Shown: positions 10,221-22,700 of the stretch, in pieces
How positions within the stretch are numbered: position 1 is the first letter of the stretch
Layout of the letters: every line of letters begins with the position of its first letter
Position numbers and translations under genes: made by a program
Notes under the pieces: generated by a model
Databases searched by the model: none
The model's input: only the letters and a program-made list of their open reading frames with translations
What the model was told of the DNA's origin: nothing
Origin: Carboxylicivirga linearis
GTDB lineage: Bacteria > Bacteroidota > Bacteroidia > Bacteroidales > Marinilabiliaceae
Reading direction: 5' to 3'
Assembly (NCBI RefSeq): GCF_018271995.1
Contig: NZ_JAGUCO010000004.1
Location: 186,001 to 250,000 of the forward strand
Length of the DNA stretch: 64,000 bases

Positions 10221-12125
10221 ATTGCTTTTCGTTGATAATAATGGAGATTCATTCGACAAACATTTGCAATAAAGTGATCTGTAATATGGATGATCCAGCA
10301 AAAAGAAGGCTATACCTCCATCCGTACTTGACTGAAACATCTTAAGCAATTCACCCGGATTAGTTTCAGCCACAATCTTCACCAACAGTTGATAATTAGT
10401 GTCTAAGTAATAATCCTTTTTATATAATGTCATCCATACAAATGCCTCCAACATCTGCTGATTATATTGACCATTAAAAACAATTTTATGTAACAGCTTT
10501 CTACCATATTCAGAATAATACATCAATGAACAAAATGCAGCCACTTCTGTCAGATCTTTCTCATCTTTGAATTTATGTCGTGCCAAATTGTAAACATTAT
10601 TCATATAGTACGACTTCAACTTATACTGTCCGTTAATATGAGCTTGTGAAGCAGCCTTGATATAAAAGTTCATCAATAACCTGGAAGAATAATAGACAGG
10701 AACTTTATAACGTCTTAATCTTTTAATTTCTCTTTCAAGTTTCAATTGCTCTGTCTTATCAACACCAATTCGTCCATGAATTAACAACTGGTGGATATAC
10801 CAATAATTTACCTCGGGATCACGAGGTTGTATCTCCATTAATTCAACCAACTCAGAGAGTGAACAGTCTGATATTTCCCGTTCATATAAATGTAATAACC
10901 AAAGGTGTTTTTTCTCTAATGCTTCGGACTTCCTTCCTGTATAAAATTGTAATATATCAATAGGAGGAACAGAGTATTTGTCTACTATTATTCGATTCCA
11001 CATTTCGTGTAAGATTATCTCTGCTGATTCATACTTTTTATTTGCAGTGGCTTTGTTAAAATTATCCACTAACTCTTCATCTGACAATAACATAACAGGA
11101 TGTTTTGTAGAGCAAAAGAGTTTTATTTTGGAAGAACGTTGGGCATCGAGTCTCTTTTGCCAGTGTTTATGTTTTAATGAATCGGTAAAAAAAGTTTTTA
11201 TCTCCTTCTGAGTTAATCGATCGAAATAAATAATGCCTTCCTCCTTATATTGATGCCTAAACAATTCCCAATTTTCAGCCCATTGTAAATTTACTTTAGA
11301 TGTGTCCAATCCAAACTCATGCAAAAACGATATTATATTTTCGCCTCTTCTTCTAGCTAAAACAAGGTTAGATGATTTGTCTCCATCTACTGATGCATAT
11401 GATCGTATAACAGCAGAATCAACAGACGTAGCTGTTCCCATCTTAAAAATAAAATCAGAATCTATTTTTCGCCAATATAAGGTATCAGACGATGCATTAA
11501 AAGGCACATTAACCTCTAGCGTATCATACTCAACAAAAGCTTTATGCCTAAACGAATTAAGAAAATGTTTGATTTTATCTTTGCTATCTATGGTATATGT
11601 TTCATTAAAGAAAGGCGCATACCCCCATGGATGCGCATAACTATTATAATTCCTCCCTTTACCTTCAATAGTAAACATCAGGTTAAAATCATTCTTATAG
11701 GCAAGTAACTCTTCAGGTAAATCAATCAAAAAGTATGCATTATCAGTATTTTGCCCTATTCTACTTTTACTTTTTCGTATATTACGAAAGAGAATATTTT
11801 CAACTTCTGTTTTCTTCAAATATCCTATACTATTATTATTAAATGAGCAAGGATTATACGTTTCAGATAGAATTTTTAGTTTAAATCCAGATTTACGAGG
11901 TCGCATGGCTCTTCTAAACCATTTATCATCATTAGTGACCAAATAAATTTTATCACCTAATAACTGAAGATTGGCTCCCAGTTCTATGGGTTTTTCCTTC
12001 AGCCGTTCCTCCATTTTAATCAATCTTTTATCAATAGAATTTTGATGCCACCGATCTAAAAACTGTGCATCAATAGCCCAACTATGGATAAAACAAAATA
12101 GAGTTACAAAAAATCCGATTCGCAT
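10197..12125 (-). CDS. Exported protein with OmpA-like segment and helical repeats
   Basis: I put the start at the ATG at 12125, which yields a signal peptide (MRIGFFVTLF..., ending AIDAQ); the longer frame to 12191 would bury it. The 642-residue product has an N-terminal half with beta-rich sequence. It includes a stretch around S-Y-A-S-V-D-G-D followed by N-L-V-L-A-R-R-R-G-E-N-I-I-S-F-L, which resembles the OmpA C-terminal fold (G-Y-A-S-x-x-G, N-x-x-L-S-x-x-R-A). The C-terminal ~300 residues are leucine-rich helices that look like a solenoid. The peptidoglycan-binding residues are not clearly conserved. I do not recognise a named family. It is alone on its strand, with its end inside the shared terminator. 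Confidence 0.65.
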   Translation of the reverse strand: MRIGFFVTLFCFIHSWAIDAQFLDRWHQNSIDKRLIKMEERLKEKPIELGANLQLLGDKIYLVTNDDKWFRRAMRPRKSGFKLKILSETYNPCSFNNNSIGYLKKTEVENILFRNIRKSKSRIGQNTDNAYFLIDLPEELLAYKNDFNLMFTIEGKGRNYNSYAHPWGYAPFFNETYTIDSKDKIKHFLNSFRHKAFVEYDTLEVNVPFNASSDTLYWRKIDSDFIFKMGTATSVDSAVIRSYASVDGDKSSNLVLARRRGENIISFLHEFGLDTSKVNLQWAENWELFRHQYKEEGIIYFDRLTQKEIKTFFTDSLKHKHWQKRLDAQRSSKIKLFCSTKHPVMLLSDEELVDNFNKATANKKYESAEIILHEMWNRIIVDKYSVPPIDILQFYTGRKSEALEKKHLWLLHLYEREISDCSLSELVELMEIQPRDPEVNYWYIHQLLIHGRIGVDKTEQLKLEREIKRLRRYKVPVYYSSRLLMNFYIKAASQAHINGQYKLKSYYMNNVYNLARHKFKDEKDLTEVAAFCSLMYYSEYGRKLLHKIVFNGQYNQQMLEAFVWMTLYKKDYYLDTNYQLLVKIVAETNPGELLKMFQSSTDGGIAFFLLDHPYYRSLYCKCLSNESPLLSTKSNKKAPKSN

Positions 12126-12261
12126 TTGCAAACTTAGGTTAGAATTGACTAAGCCTAAATTAATAAAGATTATAGAGAGAGCAATAGCCACACATTTTTA
12201 ATAATAACATCCAGTGTACTCTATAATTTCAGATACTAGTATTAAAAAGCTCCCGTTATTA

Positions 12262-12370
12262 GAATTCCTCCCTTCAGTTATTCCGCGCAAACCTGCTCAG
12301 CCTTCCGCAGGCATGAAATGCCCCGAGCAGATCTGCTCAACCTTTCGCAAAGCTGACAAAGGGAGTTTCG
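12262..12370. repeat. GC-rich intergenic hairpin element
   Basis: The outer arms CTCCCTTCAG (12268-12277) and CAAAGGGAG (12357-12365) can pair. Inside are a perfect 14-bp palindrome GAGCAGATCTGCTC (12325-12338), an inverted repeat GGCAT-GAA-ATGCC (12310-12322), and an imperfect direct repeat of CTGCTCAGCCTTCCGCA as CTGCTCAACCTTTCGCA. The GC content is clearly above that of its surroundings. Similar CTCCCT...AGGGAG elements occur between genes in Bacteroidota and look like non-autonomous hairpin repeats; the assignment is from memory of the type, not from a comparison. Confidence 0.55.
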
Positions 12371-12402
12371 ACGTGGAAATAGCTCATAGCAATTAAAATA
12401 AA

Positions 12403-12424
12403 GCCCGCTCAGGTGTAAGCGGGC
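12403..12424 (-). terminator. Rho-independent terminator, minus strand
   Basis: GCCCGCT (12403-12409) pairs with AGCGGGC (12418-12424) around an 8-nt loop. On the minus strand the hairpin is followed by TTTATTTTAATT, a reasonable U-tract. The nearest minus-strand gene ends at 12663, about 240 bp away, so the transcript of that gene would have a long 3' tail. Confidence 0.75.
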
Positions 12425-12662
12425 AATATCAGTAACCAATAAACTGGTTTAGTTGATCGATTTTACAACGTTCTCAATTTATTTGAATGATAACCTGATT
12501 GCTTCGTCTGAAAAGATTGTAGGAGCCAATAACATGACATACCTATTATTTAATAGCTTCACAAAGTTTTACCGACTAAGAGATGAACGATGCAATTTTG
12601 GCAGTATCAATAAAGCTGATAATTTACTAAATCATTATAGAAAGTTATATTGCAAAACACCT

Positions 12663-13319
12663 TTAGTCTAGAGATTCAACTAATTCTTCAATCCTTGAGT
12701 AGGCATGCTTAAGAGATTTGTTTTCTGTTATCTCAGCATATGCAAATAAAAAAATATAAAGATTTTCCAGAGAATCAATTAGTTTAGTCACCACTGAATA
12801 AGTTTGCACTAACTGCAGGGTATCATCATCCTCTTCACTATTTTGTATTTCAATTTGCTTATACATTTCATTGGCTTCTTCAATTAATGGAATCCACCTA
12901 TAAATGGCTGTTTCATTAAGAACCTTTTTGTCCAGATTATGCAATTCATTTAATATCATCTCAATTGCAGATGTTGCCTCCCATATGGGTAACCTTGAGA
13001 TTGAAGATCCAAATTTCTTAACAATCCCCAAGGCTTTTTTTATCACCATCAACTGTGAATTTGAATGAGGAAAAAACAATTCAGCTTTAACATCGTGCAT
13101 CAACCCGGTAATTAAACGATTCCGTTTCTTTTCTAATTCATTTTTACCTTTGTTTTGACCATAGCCTTTTCTTATCTCGTTTTTAAATGAATCGAGATTA
13201 CTTTTTACCTTAAATAAAGCAGGTTGTATTGTAGTAATGGGTTGGCAAATTCGTATTGTCTCTTCTGCAAGATATTGTAACTGTCTGTTTTCTATACAGG
13301 GAAGACATAATATTTTCAT
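12663..13319 (-). CDS. Helical cytoplasmic protein of unknown function (possibly DUF6261-like)
   Basis: The 218-residue product has no signal peptide or membrane segment. It is rich in predicted amphipathic helices, with an acidic E-E-D-D-D-T loop near residue 165. The start at 13319 has no strong ribosome-binding site but no better alternative exists. The overall look (short beta start, then leucine-rich helices) recalls the DUF6261 family of Bacteroidota, a weak recollection rather than a firm match. It stands alone, with a terminator 240 bp downstream. I cannot propose a role. Confidence 0.6.
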   Translation of the reverse strand: MKILCLPCIENRQLQYLAEETIRICQPITTIQPALFKVKSNLDSFKNEIRKGYGQNKGKNELEKKRNRLITGLMHDVKAELFFPHSNSQLMVIKKALGIVKKFGSSISRLPIWEATSAIEMILNELHNLDKKVLNETAIYRWIPLIEEANEMYKQIEIQNSEEDDDTLQLVQTYSVVTKLIDSLENLYIFLFAYAEITENKSLKHAYSRIEELVESLD

Positions 13320-13479
13320 GAGTTTGGAGTTTAGTTAAAATCGTAAATTAAAATTAGGTAAATAAAATAACACAATAATTGCCCTTTGTCAAGCTTTACA
13401 TAGGTTTTAATAAAATAAACTAGATTAAAATAATTCTAATAGTTTGATAATTACTATTCTCAGAAACTGTAATAAAAGC

Positions 13480-13487
13480 TACTTTTG
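13480..13487 (+). promoter_or_regulatory. Possible -7 promoter box (TACTTTTG)
   Basis: TACTTTTG fits the Bacteroidota TAnnTTTG -7 consensus and lies 28 bp upstream of the ATG at 13515 of the small membrane-protein gene. A matching TTTG box at -33 with the usual spacing is not seen, so this is only a candidate. Confidence 0.4.
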
Positions 13488-13514
13488 CATCGCATTTGTA
13501 AAAACAATGTTAGT

Positions 13515-13786
13515 ATGCTCGAAATAATTGCATTAGTCTTTTTAAGTAAAAAATAAGAAAGATAGTAAACGAAAAAGGTCTAAACGCCAGACGATATATC
13601 ACCATGCTAATTTTACTATGGTTTTCGCTCGAACTGCTGTTTATCGCCTTTGGATTAAAAATGTTTGGAGATCCTATTTCTGCCATTCCGGTAGGTATGA
13701 TTGGCGCAGCCATTGGAGGTTACTTGGGATATAAATTGGCAATTAATGCAGAGGCTGAGGTAAAAAATAACGCCCCTCTCGAATAA
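13515..13786 (+). pseudogene. Small membrane protein gene split by a -1 frameshift at an A6 run
   Basis: From ATG 13515 the frame reads MLEIIALVFLSKK and then hits TAA at 13554, directly after AAAAAA (13548-13553). In the frame one base back, translation continues without a stop as K-I-R-K-I-V-N-E-K-G-L-N-A-R-R-Y-I-T and on to 13786. Joined, the ~91-residue protein has the plan of small Bacteroidota membrane proteins: a short hydrophobic start, a K/R-rich link with E-K-G-L, then two membrane helices (LLWFSLELLFIAFGL and IPVGMIGAAIGGYLGYKLA). One extra A in the run would restore the frame. The cause may be a sequencing error, a real mutation, or slippage. Alternatively only the 60-residue part from ATG 13604 is made. 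Confidence 0.65.
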
Positions 13787-13801
13787 CTCAAGAAGGGCGT
13801 T
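13769..13801. terminator. Bidirectional terminator between small membrane gene and GH2 gene
   Basis: AACGCCC (13769-13775) pairs with GGGCGTT (13795-13801), flanked by A residues on the left and T residues on the right, so it can work on both strands. It overlaps the 3' end of the plus-strand small gene and lies just past the end of the minus-strand beta-galactosidase gene at 13822. Confidence 0.7.
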
Positions 13802-13821
13802 TTCCAGTTAGGAAGCTTATA

Positions 13822-16923
<3,102 letters not shown>

Positions 16924-16947
16924 CTATTAAAGGTTTATCATTAAATA

Positions 16948-17991
16948 CTAAAATTTCATTTCCGATCCCCAATGCTGAGCCAACTCATTAGCTTCCGAGG
17001 CTGTTAAATGAATAACAGCGCCATGCTTTGGAGATGAGAAGTTGGTAGCTTTCATCACCCCTTCATTCAGGTGGCCAAGGTCTTTAAATGTTACAAAATC
17101 GGTGGTTTCGCAAAAGCCGAAGTTATGAGGCCTGATACCATAGCAATCATACATCAGAACATAAGTATCGCTATTCAGACGCTTCCATACATTGGGTGCT
17201 TCACAAGCTCGATCTTCGAAATCAACCCATTCAGCCTGATAAACATAGCCTTCATGCAGGCGATCCGAAACTGCTTGTTTGATACCGGGTCCTCCCTTGT
17301 CGTGAGGTGTGTAAAACATATGGTATTGATCACCCACCTTTGTTATATCAGCATCTATGTAGCTGATATCCTTTGGATATTCGAATAACAATTCCGGTTT
17401 CGTTTCCAGCTTTGTAAAATCATCATCGGTATAAGAATAGTACAAACGGTTATGTCCGTTTTGGGTGCGCATGGTAAAGTATACCATCATCTTCCCTTTT
17501 ACATCATCATAGGTAGTTTCTGGAGCCCAGGCACATCCAATCTGTTCTAATCCTGGAAAAGCAGTATCAACTCTAACATTTGATTTAGTCCAGTGAATCA
17601 GATCATCTGATTTCATCAATACTAAAGCCCGGTTATTTCCCCAGCCGAATGAATCATCTCGCTCCCATTGAGTTTCTCTCAAACCTTGCTCCTTACCAAA
17701 AATATGAAGATCGGTCATAGCCAGATAAAATGAATTATCGGGTCCACGATAGATATGCGGATCACGTATACCACGCTGCAAAGCAAGCGTATCGCCATTT
17801 ATTATTGGTTTTGAATCATTCAATGCCGTAAAAGTATAGCCATCATTACTCAAGGCCATATACAGGCTATGCGTATCATCTTTAAAATACACCATTAAAT
17901 AGGCTGATAACTTTTCATCTGAATGATCTTTTTTTCCTAACGAACAGGAAAGCATAAAAGCAGCTATCAATAAATAAAAAAGATTTTTCAT
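16948..17991 (-). CDS. GH43-family glycoside hydrolase lipoprotein
   Basis: The 347-residue product begins with a lipoprotein signal (lipobox MLSC), so it is probably anchored in the envelope. It is a five-bladed propeller of the GH43 type: general base in G-I-R-D-P-H-I-Y, a pKa-modulating aspartate probably in Y-I-D-A-D-I-T, and the general acid in C-E-A-P-N-V-W. Repeated blade motifs such as Y-L-A-M-T-D, M-V-Y-F-T and Y-H-M-F-Y-T-P-H are clear. Family members cleave alpha-L-arabinofuranosyl, xylosyl or galactosyl bonds. It lies 6 bp downstream of the second GH43 gene and 30 bp before the GH2 gene, in one operon. Confidence 0.88.
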   Translation of the reverse strand: MKNLFYLLIAAFMLSCSLGKKDHSDEKLSAYLMVYFKDDTHSLYMALSNDGYTFTALNDSKPIINGDTLALQRGIRDPHIYRGPDNSFYLAMTDLHIFGKEQGLRETQWERDDSFGWGNNRALVLMKSDDLIHWTKSNVRVDTAFPGLEQIGCAWAPETTYDDVKGKMMVYFTMRTQNGHNRLYYSYTDDDFTKLETKPELLFEYPKDISYIDADITKVGDQYHMFYTPHDKGGPGIKQAVSDRLHEGYVYQAEWVDFEDRACEAPNVWKRLNSDTYVLMYDCYGIRPHNFGFCETTDFVTFKDLGHLNEGVMKATNFSSPKHGAVIHLTASEANELAQHWGSEMKF

Positions 17992-17997
17992 GATGAC

Positions 17998-18975
17998 TTA
18001 CTTTACAGGCTCAACTCCCTCAGTTGTCATTACAATACGCTTGATAGTACCGTCTCTATTGTAATACAATTTATCAATACATACAGAACGACTATAACTA
18101 GAACCATCTGTTTGAATACCTCCGTTGTGATAAATGAAATACCAATCCCCCTTAAACTCAACAATCGACTGATGATTGGTATTACTGTTACCGGCAATTT
18201 CGTTTAAAATACCTTTGTATTCATAAGGTCCTTCAATATTATCGGCCATTGCATAGGCAATTTTCTCAGGAAAACCGGTAGCATACGTCAGGTAGTATTT
18301 CTTTTTGTATTTATGAATCCATGGAGCCTCAGTAAATTCAAATCCTTCAAAATCAATTTTCTTTACTGGACCATCCAACTCAATCATATTATCTTTTAAC
18401 TTGGCATAGTAGCAAACACCATTACCCCAGAATAACCAAGCCTGACCGTCATCATCAATAAAAGCAGCAGGATCAATACATGTCCATGAGTGTTTGGATG
18501 CAAAACAATCTTCGCGTTTTACCAATTGGGTTCCCAAAACATCTTTATAAGGTCCTTCCGGACGATCAGATACAGCTACGCCAATACCCGATGTATTTGT
18601 ACTGATGTACCAATAGTATTTTCCATCTTTTTCAACGGTATGTGCAGCATACGCCTGTCCTCTTTCATCCCACGAAAAATCTTTGGCACGCAAAGGCGTT
18701 GGATACTCAGTCCAGTTTTTTAAATCTGTAGTAGAGAACACACACCAGTCTTTCAGGTTGTATCCTTTTTGGCCTCCTTTAAAATCATGACCGGTAAACA
18801 ACCACAATGTATCACCCAATACAAGTGCTGCAGGATCGGCTGTGTATTTATGTGTAAAAATAGGATTGCCTTGAGTAGTAAAATGATAAATACTATCCAT
18901 TTCTTCCTGGGCTTGAACCGAAATCAAACCCAACAAACATACTGCTGATAAAAAGGCTTTTTTCAAAATTGTCAT
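17998..18975 (-). CDS. GH43-family enzyme, probable alpha-L-arabinofuranosidase
   Basis: The 325-residue secreted protein (signal peptide ending SVQAQ) has the full GH43 set: general base in K-Y-T-A-D-P-A, pKa modulator in C-I-D-P-A-A-F-I-D-D-D-G, general acid in F-T-E-A-P-W-I-H-K, and the family end motif N-H-Q-S-I-V-E-F-K-G-D-W-Y-F-I-Y-H-N. This form is most often found in arabinofuranosidases and beta-xylosidases acting on arabinan or arabinoxylan. It is the first gene of the minus-strand enzyme operon and starts opposite the SusC gene. Exact linkage cannot be read from sequence. Confidence 0.88.
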   Translation of the reverse strand: MTILKKAFLSAVCLLGLISVQAQEEMDSIYHFTTQGNPIFTHKYTADPAALVLGDTLWLFTGHDFKGGQKGYNLKDWCVFSTTDLKNWTEYPTPLRAKDFSWDERGQAYAAHTVEKDGKYYWYISTNTSGIGVAVSDRPEGPYKDVLGTQLVKREDCFASKHSWTCIDPAAFIDDDGQAWLFWGNGVCYYAKLKDNMIELDGPVKKIDFEGFEFTEAPWIHKYKKKYYLTYATGFPEKIAYAMADNIEGPYEYKGILNEIAGNSNTNHQSIVEFKGDWYFIYHNGGIQTDGSSYSRSVCIDKLYYNRDGTIKRIVMTTEGVEPVK

Positions 18976-19755
18976 TTGTGTTTTATTTATATTTATTCCA
19001 GATTTTTATATCAACATGAGAAGCAAATTATTCCTTCCCATTCATTCAGACCTGTCAAATATCAAAGATCAGCATATTGCAATAAGATTATTATAACTTT
19101 TTTAACTATAAATGCCATTTTTTTTAAAGTTATAATTAAAACAGCAGTGTAAGTTGGTGAGATGATTCTGTCACCTTAATTTGACGAGTATTGAATTAAT
19201 TTTTTTCTGCAATTAACACATTACTTACATTGACTTAATTATGCAGCATGTATCCACCCACAGTAAATTAGGTTTAATCCTGCTATTACAACTATACAGG
19301 AAGTTTTCTTGAGTAAAAAAAAATTGTATCAGTTAACATCTATCATTTTAACAATTAGAAACACACATTTTATTTCAAAAATCCAAACAAGCACGTACTC
19401 CTTCAAATTCATTGCCAATCACTTTCACTACTTCCTTCCAATTATAAACTCCTTCTTCAACCTGATTAAATAAAGACCAATATGTATTTATTTGTTAATT
19501 TTTAATTAAATAATATAAAGAAAGGATAAAATAGTATTAGTCCCTTAAATATGAATCAGGTACATTTGCCTTAGTTAGTGTATATTAAACACTTTACAAG
19601 AGTGAAAGCTTAATATTTTTATTTTATAATATTGTTTTTTAGTCTTTTACAACATTTTTTTATTAAACGTACATATTACAATAGTTTTAATTTTAACATC
19701 AATCCCAAATGAAGTAAATCTTAAAAACTTCCTTAAATAACTTAAGTTTAAGTAT
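18976..19755. other. 780-bp divergent regulatory region of the polysaccharide locus
   Basis: The stretch is very AT-rich and has no open frame of note. It separates the GH43-GH43-GH2 operon from susC-susD and must hold promoters for both. A candidate for the plus strand is annotated at 19537-19568. I found no equally good box for the minus strand. No HTCS, SusR or ECF sigma/anti-sigma gene is nearby, so the regulator of the locus is elsewhere. Confidence 0.6.
19537..19568 (+). promoter_or_regulatory. Candidate promoter of the susC-susD operon
   Basis: TACATTTG (19561-19568) matches the TAnnTTTG -7 box exactly. A TTAG (19537-19540), one change from the TTTG -33 box, lies 20 bp upstream, which is the normal spacing. 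Transcription would start near 19575 and give a leader of ~180 nt before susC, long enough for post-transcriptional control. Confidence 0.55.
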
Positions 19756-22700
19756 ATGAAAAAAAGAGTATTATTTCTAATTATTGGCCTGTGTATGGGT
19801 ATAGCCTCATATGCACAGGTAAATGTAACTGGTAAAGTAACAGATACACAAGGTTCCCCAATACCGGGTGTAACAGTATCTGAGAAAGGAACCAGTAACG
19901 GAATAATTACCGATATAGATGGTAACTATTCCCTGTCTGTAAACAACTCAGAATCGATCATTGCCTTCTCCTTCATCGGGATGGACACGCAAGAGATCGT
20001 TGTGGGAAATCAATCAACAATTAATGTTGTGCTTGAAGAAGAGCTAACCGACCTTGATGAAGTAGTAGTAATTGGTTACGGTGTTCAGAAGAAAAAACTG
20101 ACCACTGGAGCTAACCTTTCTGTTGATGGTGATGATTTGCAAAAATTAAACACAGTATCAGCTCTCGAAGCTATGCAAAGTCAAGCACCGGGCATGAACA
20201 TAACCCAAAGTTCAGGTATGCCTGGTGAGGGTTTTAAAGTAAACATTCGAGGATTAGGAACAACCGGTAATGCTTCACCTTTATATGTTATTGATGGTGT
20301 TGCAGGTTTGGACATTAACACACTTAACCCTGCTGACATTGAATCGATAGACGTTTTAAAAGATGCGGCTTCTGCTGCCATTTACGGTGCTCGTGCTGCC
20401 AATGGTGTAATATTAGTAACGACCAAGAAAGGTAAAGCCGGAAAAGTTCAGGTTAGTTATGATGGATACTATGGTGTTCAGAATGCTCAAAAAATACCGC
20501 CTCTATTGAATGCATCAGAGTATATGACAATCATGAACGAAATTCGTTATAATGAAGGCTTAGACGAATACGATTGGGCAACTTTGATACCTGGTATCTA
20601 TGAGGATGTTCAAAACGGATGGGAAGGAACTAATTGGTTAAAAGAAATAGAGAATGCCAATGCTCCTACACAGAATCATGCAATCAATATTACTGGTGGA
20701 TCTGAAATGTCGAACTATTCATTAGGATTTTCATACACTAGTCAGGAAGGTATTTACGGTGCCCCTGTTGAACCGAATTTCGAACGTTATACAACTCGTA
20801 TCAATTCAGATCATGTTATCTATAACAATGATAAATGGGACGTAATTAAAGTTGGAGAAACTATGCTATTCAACTTTAACCAACGTAATGGTATTGGTAT
20901 TGGAAATATCTATTGGAACGACATTCACAACATGCTGGTTGCAAATCCTTTAATGCCAGTTTACGGAAGTGACGGTGATTATTATAACCAAGATGATGCT
21001 GAAGCTGATGGTTTAGATCAATATAGCTCATCGTTGAGCAACCCTATTGGAGATATGGTTTACAACAGAGGGCAAAACCTTTCAAAGAATTATTCTTTGC
21101 AAACAAGTGCTTATCTTGAAATTCAACCAATTCAAGGATTAACGTTAAGAAGTAGATTCGGGTATCAAATGAACTCAAGTAGCTATCGCTCATACGTTCC
21201 GGCTTATTCCCTTTCGCAGGTTAACTTTAAAGTTAACGATGAAGTTTCACAAAGCATGAGTGTTGGCCACAGATGGACTTTAGATAATACTATTTCTTAC
21301 GATGCTCGCATTGGAGAACACTCTTTCGACATTGTGGCTGGTCAGTCAGTTGAAAGATGGGGCTTAGGTGAAAGCATGGGAGCAAATAATATCAATTCTG
21401 TATTTAATGACTTTGAACATGCATGGTTAGATAACACACAAGGTATCACACCTGGTGAAACATCTGTTTCAGGTTCTCCTTGGGGAGAAGGAGGAATTTC
21501 TTCATTCTTTGGTCGTATTAATTATAACTACAAGGAAACATACATGCTTTCGTTAGTTATGAGAGCTGATGCATCAACTAACTTTGCCAAAGGAAAACGC
21601 TGGGGATACTTCCCTTCTGTTTCTGCGGGATGGGTGATGACCAACGAATCATTTATGAGCGGAATGGACTCATGGTTAAATTTCTTTAAATGGAGAGCCA
21701 GTTGGGGACAAAACGGAAATCAGTCCATAGCACCTTTCCAATATTTAGCTACTGTTGCCTTTGACTTATCAAATGCCTACTCATTTGGGAATACCAAAAC
21801 AGACCAAACAACAGGTGGATATGCTGATATACTTCCAAACCCTGATGTAACATGGGAAACTTCAGAACAGCTTGACCTAGGTTTTGATGCACGCTTTATC
21901 AACTCACGTCTTGGAGTTGCTTTCGACTACTACATTAAAACGACAAGAGATTGGCTGGTAATGGCTCCTATTCTAGCAACATACGGTACCGGAGCACCTG
22001 ACATCAACGGTGGTGATGTTGAAAACAAAGGTATTGAAGTTGCTTTAAACTGGAACGACAACATAGGTGATTTCACTTACGGAGTTAACTTCAACATTGC
22101 CAAAAACAAGAATGAAGTAACTCGTTTGGATAATGCCGAAGGAATTATCAGAGGTGATGCCAATGTATTAAGTCAGGGAACACCTCATATGTATCGTGCC
22201 GAAGTAGGAAAACCAATGGGTTATTTCTACGGATACAAAACTGCAGGTGTATTCCAAAACCAGGAACAGATTAACAATGCCGGACCTACTCTTCAATCTG
22301 ATCCGGAGCCAGGTGACTTAATATTTGTTGACACCAACGGCGATGGTGTTATTGATGAAAATGACAAAACTGAAATAGGTAATCCAAACCCAGACTTCAG
22401 AATTGGCTTTAGCTTTAACCTTGGCTATAAAGGATTTGACTTATCCGTTGCTACCAATGGAGCATTCGGTCATCAAATTGCTAAATCATATCGTTCATTT
22501 GCTGATTCTTATCAACAAAACTTTACAACAGATATTTTCGAAAGATGGCATGGTGAAGGAACATCTAACAGATTACCTAAGCTTTCATCAGGTAGTAACA
22601 GCAATTGGCAGGAAATATCAGATATCTATATTGAAGATGCTGATTTCTTAAAAATTCAGAATGTTACTGTTGGATACGACTTTAAAAAGCTGCTTCCATC

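Larger units (their letters stand above)
12126..12662. other. 537-bp gene-free stretch with hairpin element and minus-strand terminator
   Basis: Three things are visible here: an intergenic hairpin element (about 12260-12370), a strong minus-strand terminator (12403-12424), and ~230 bp between that terminator and the gene at 12663. In those 230 bp the complement has a reading frame with protein-like composition, interrupted by several stops, that ends in I-E-N-V-V-K-S-I-N just before the terminator. It may be the remnant of a lost gene. The short open frames on the plus strand have no supporting signals. Confidence 0.5.

Noticed and set aside
12214-12396. Plus-strand open frame of 60 codons
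   Set aside because: It is produced by the GC-rich hairpin element; no protein-like pattern.
12453-12671. Plus-strand open frame of 72 codons
   Set aside because: No ribosome-binding site, low-complexity composition, and it runs into the antisense of the gene at 12663.
18976-19755. Small RNA or riboswitch in the divergent region
   Set aside because: No stable hairpin with U-tract or recognisable aptamer was found; only AT-rich sequence.
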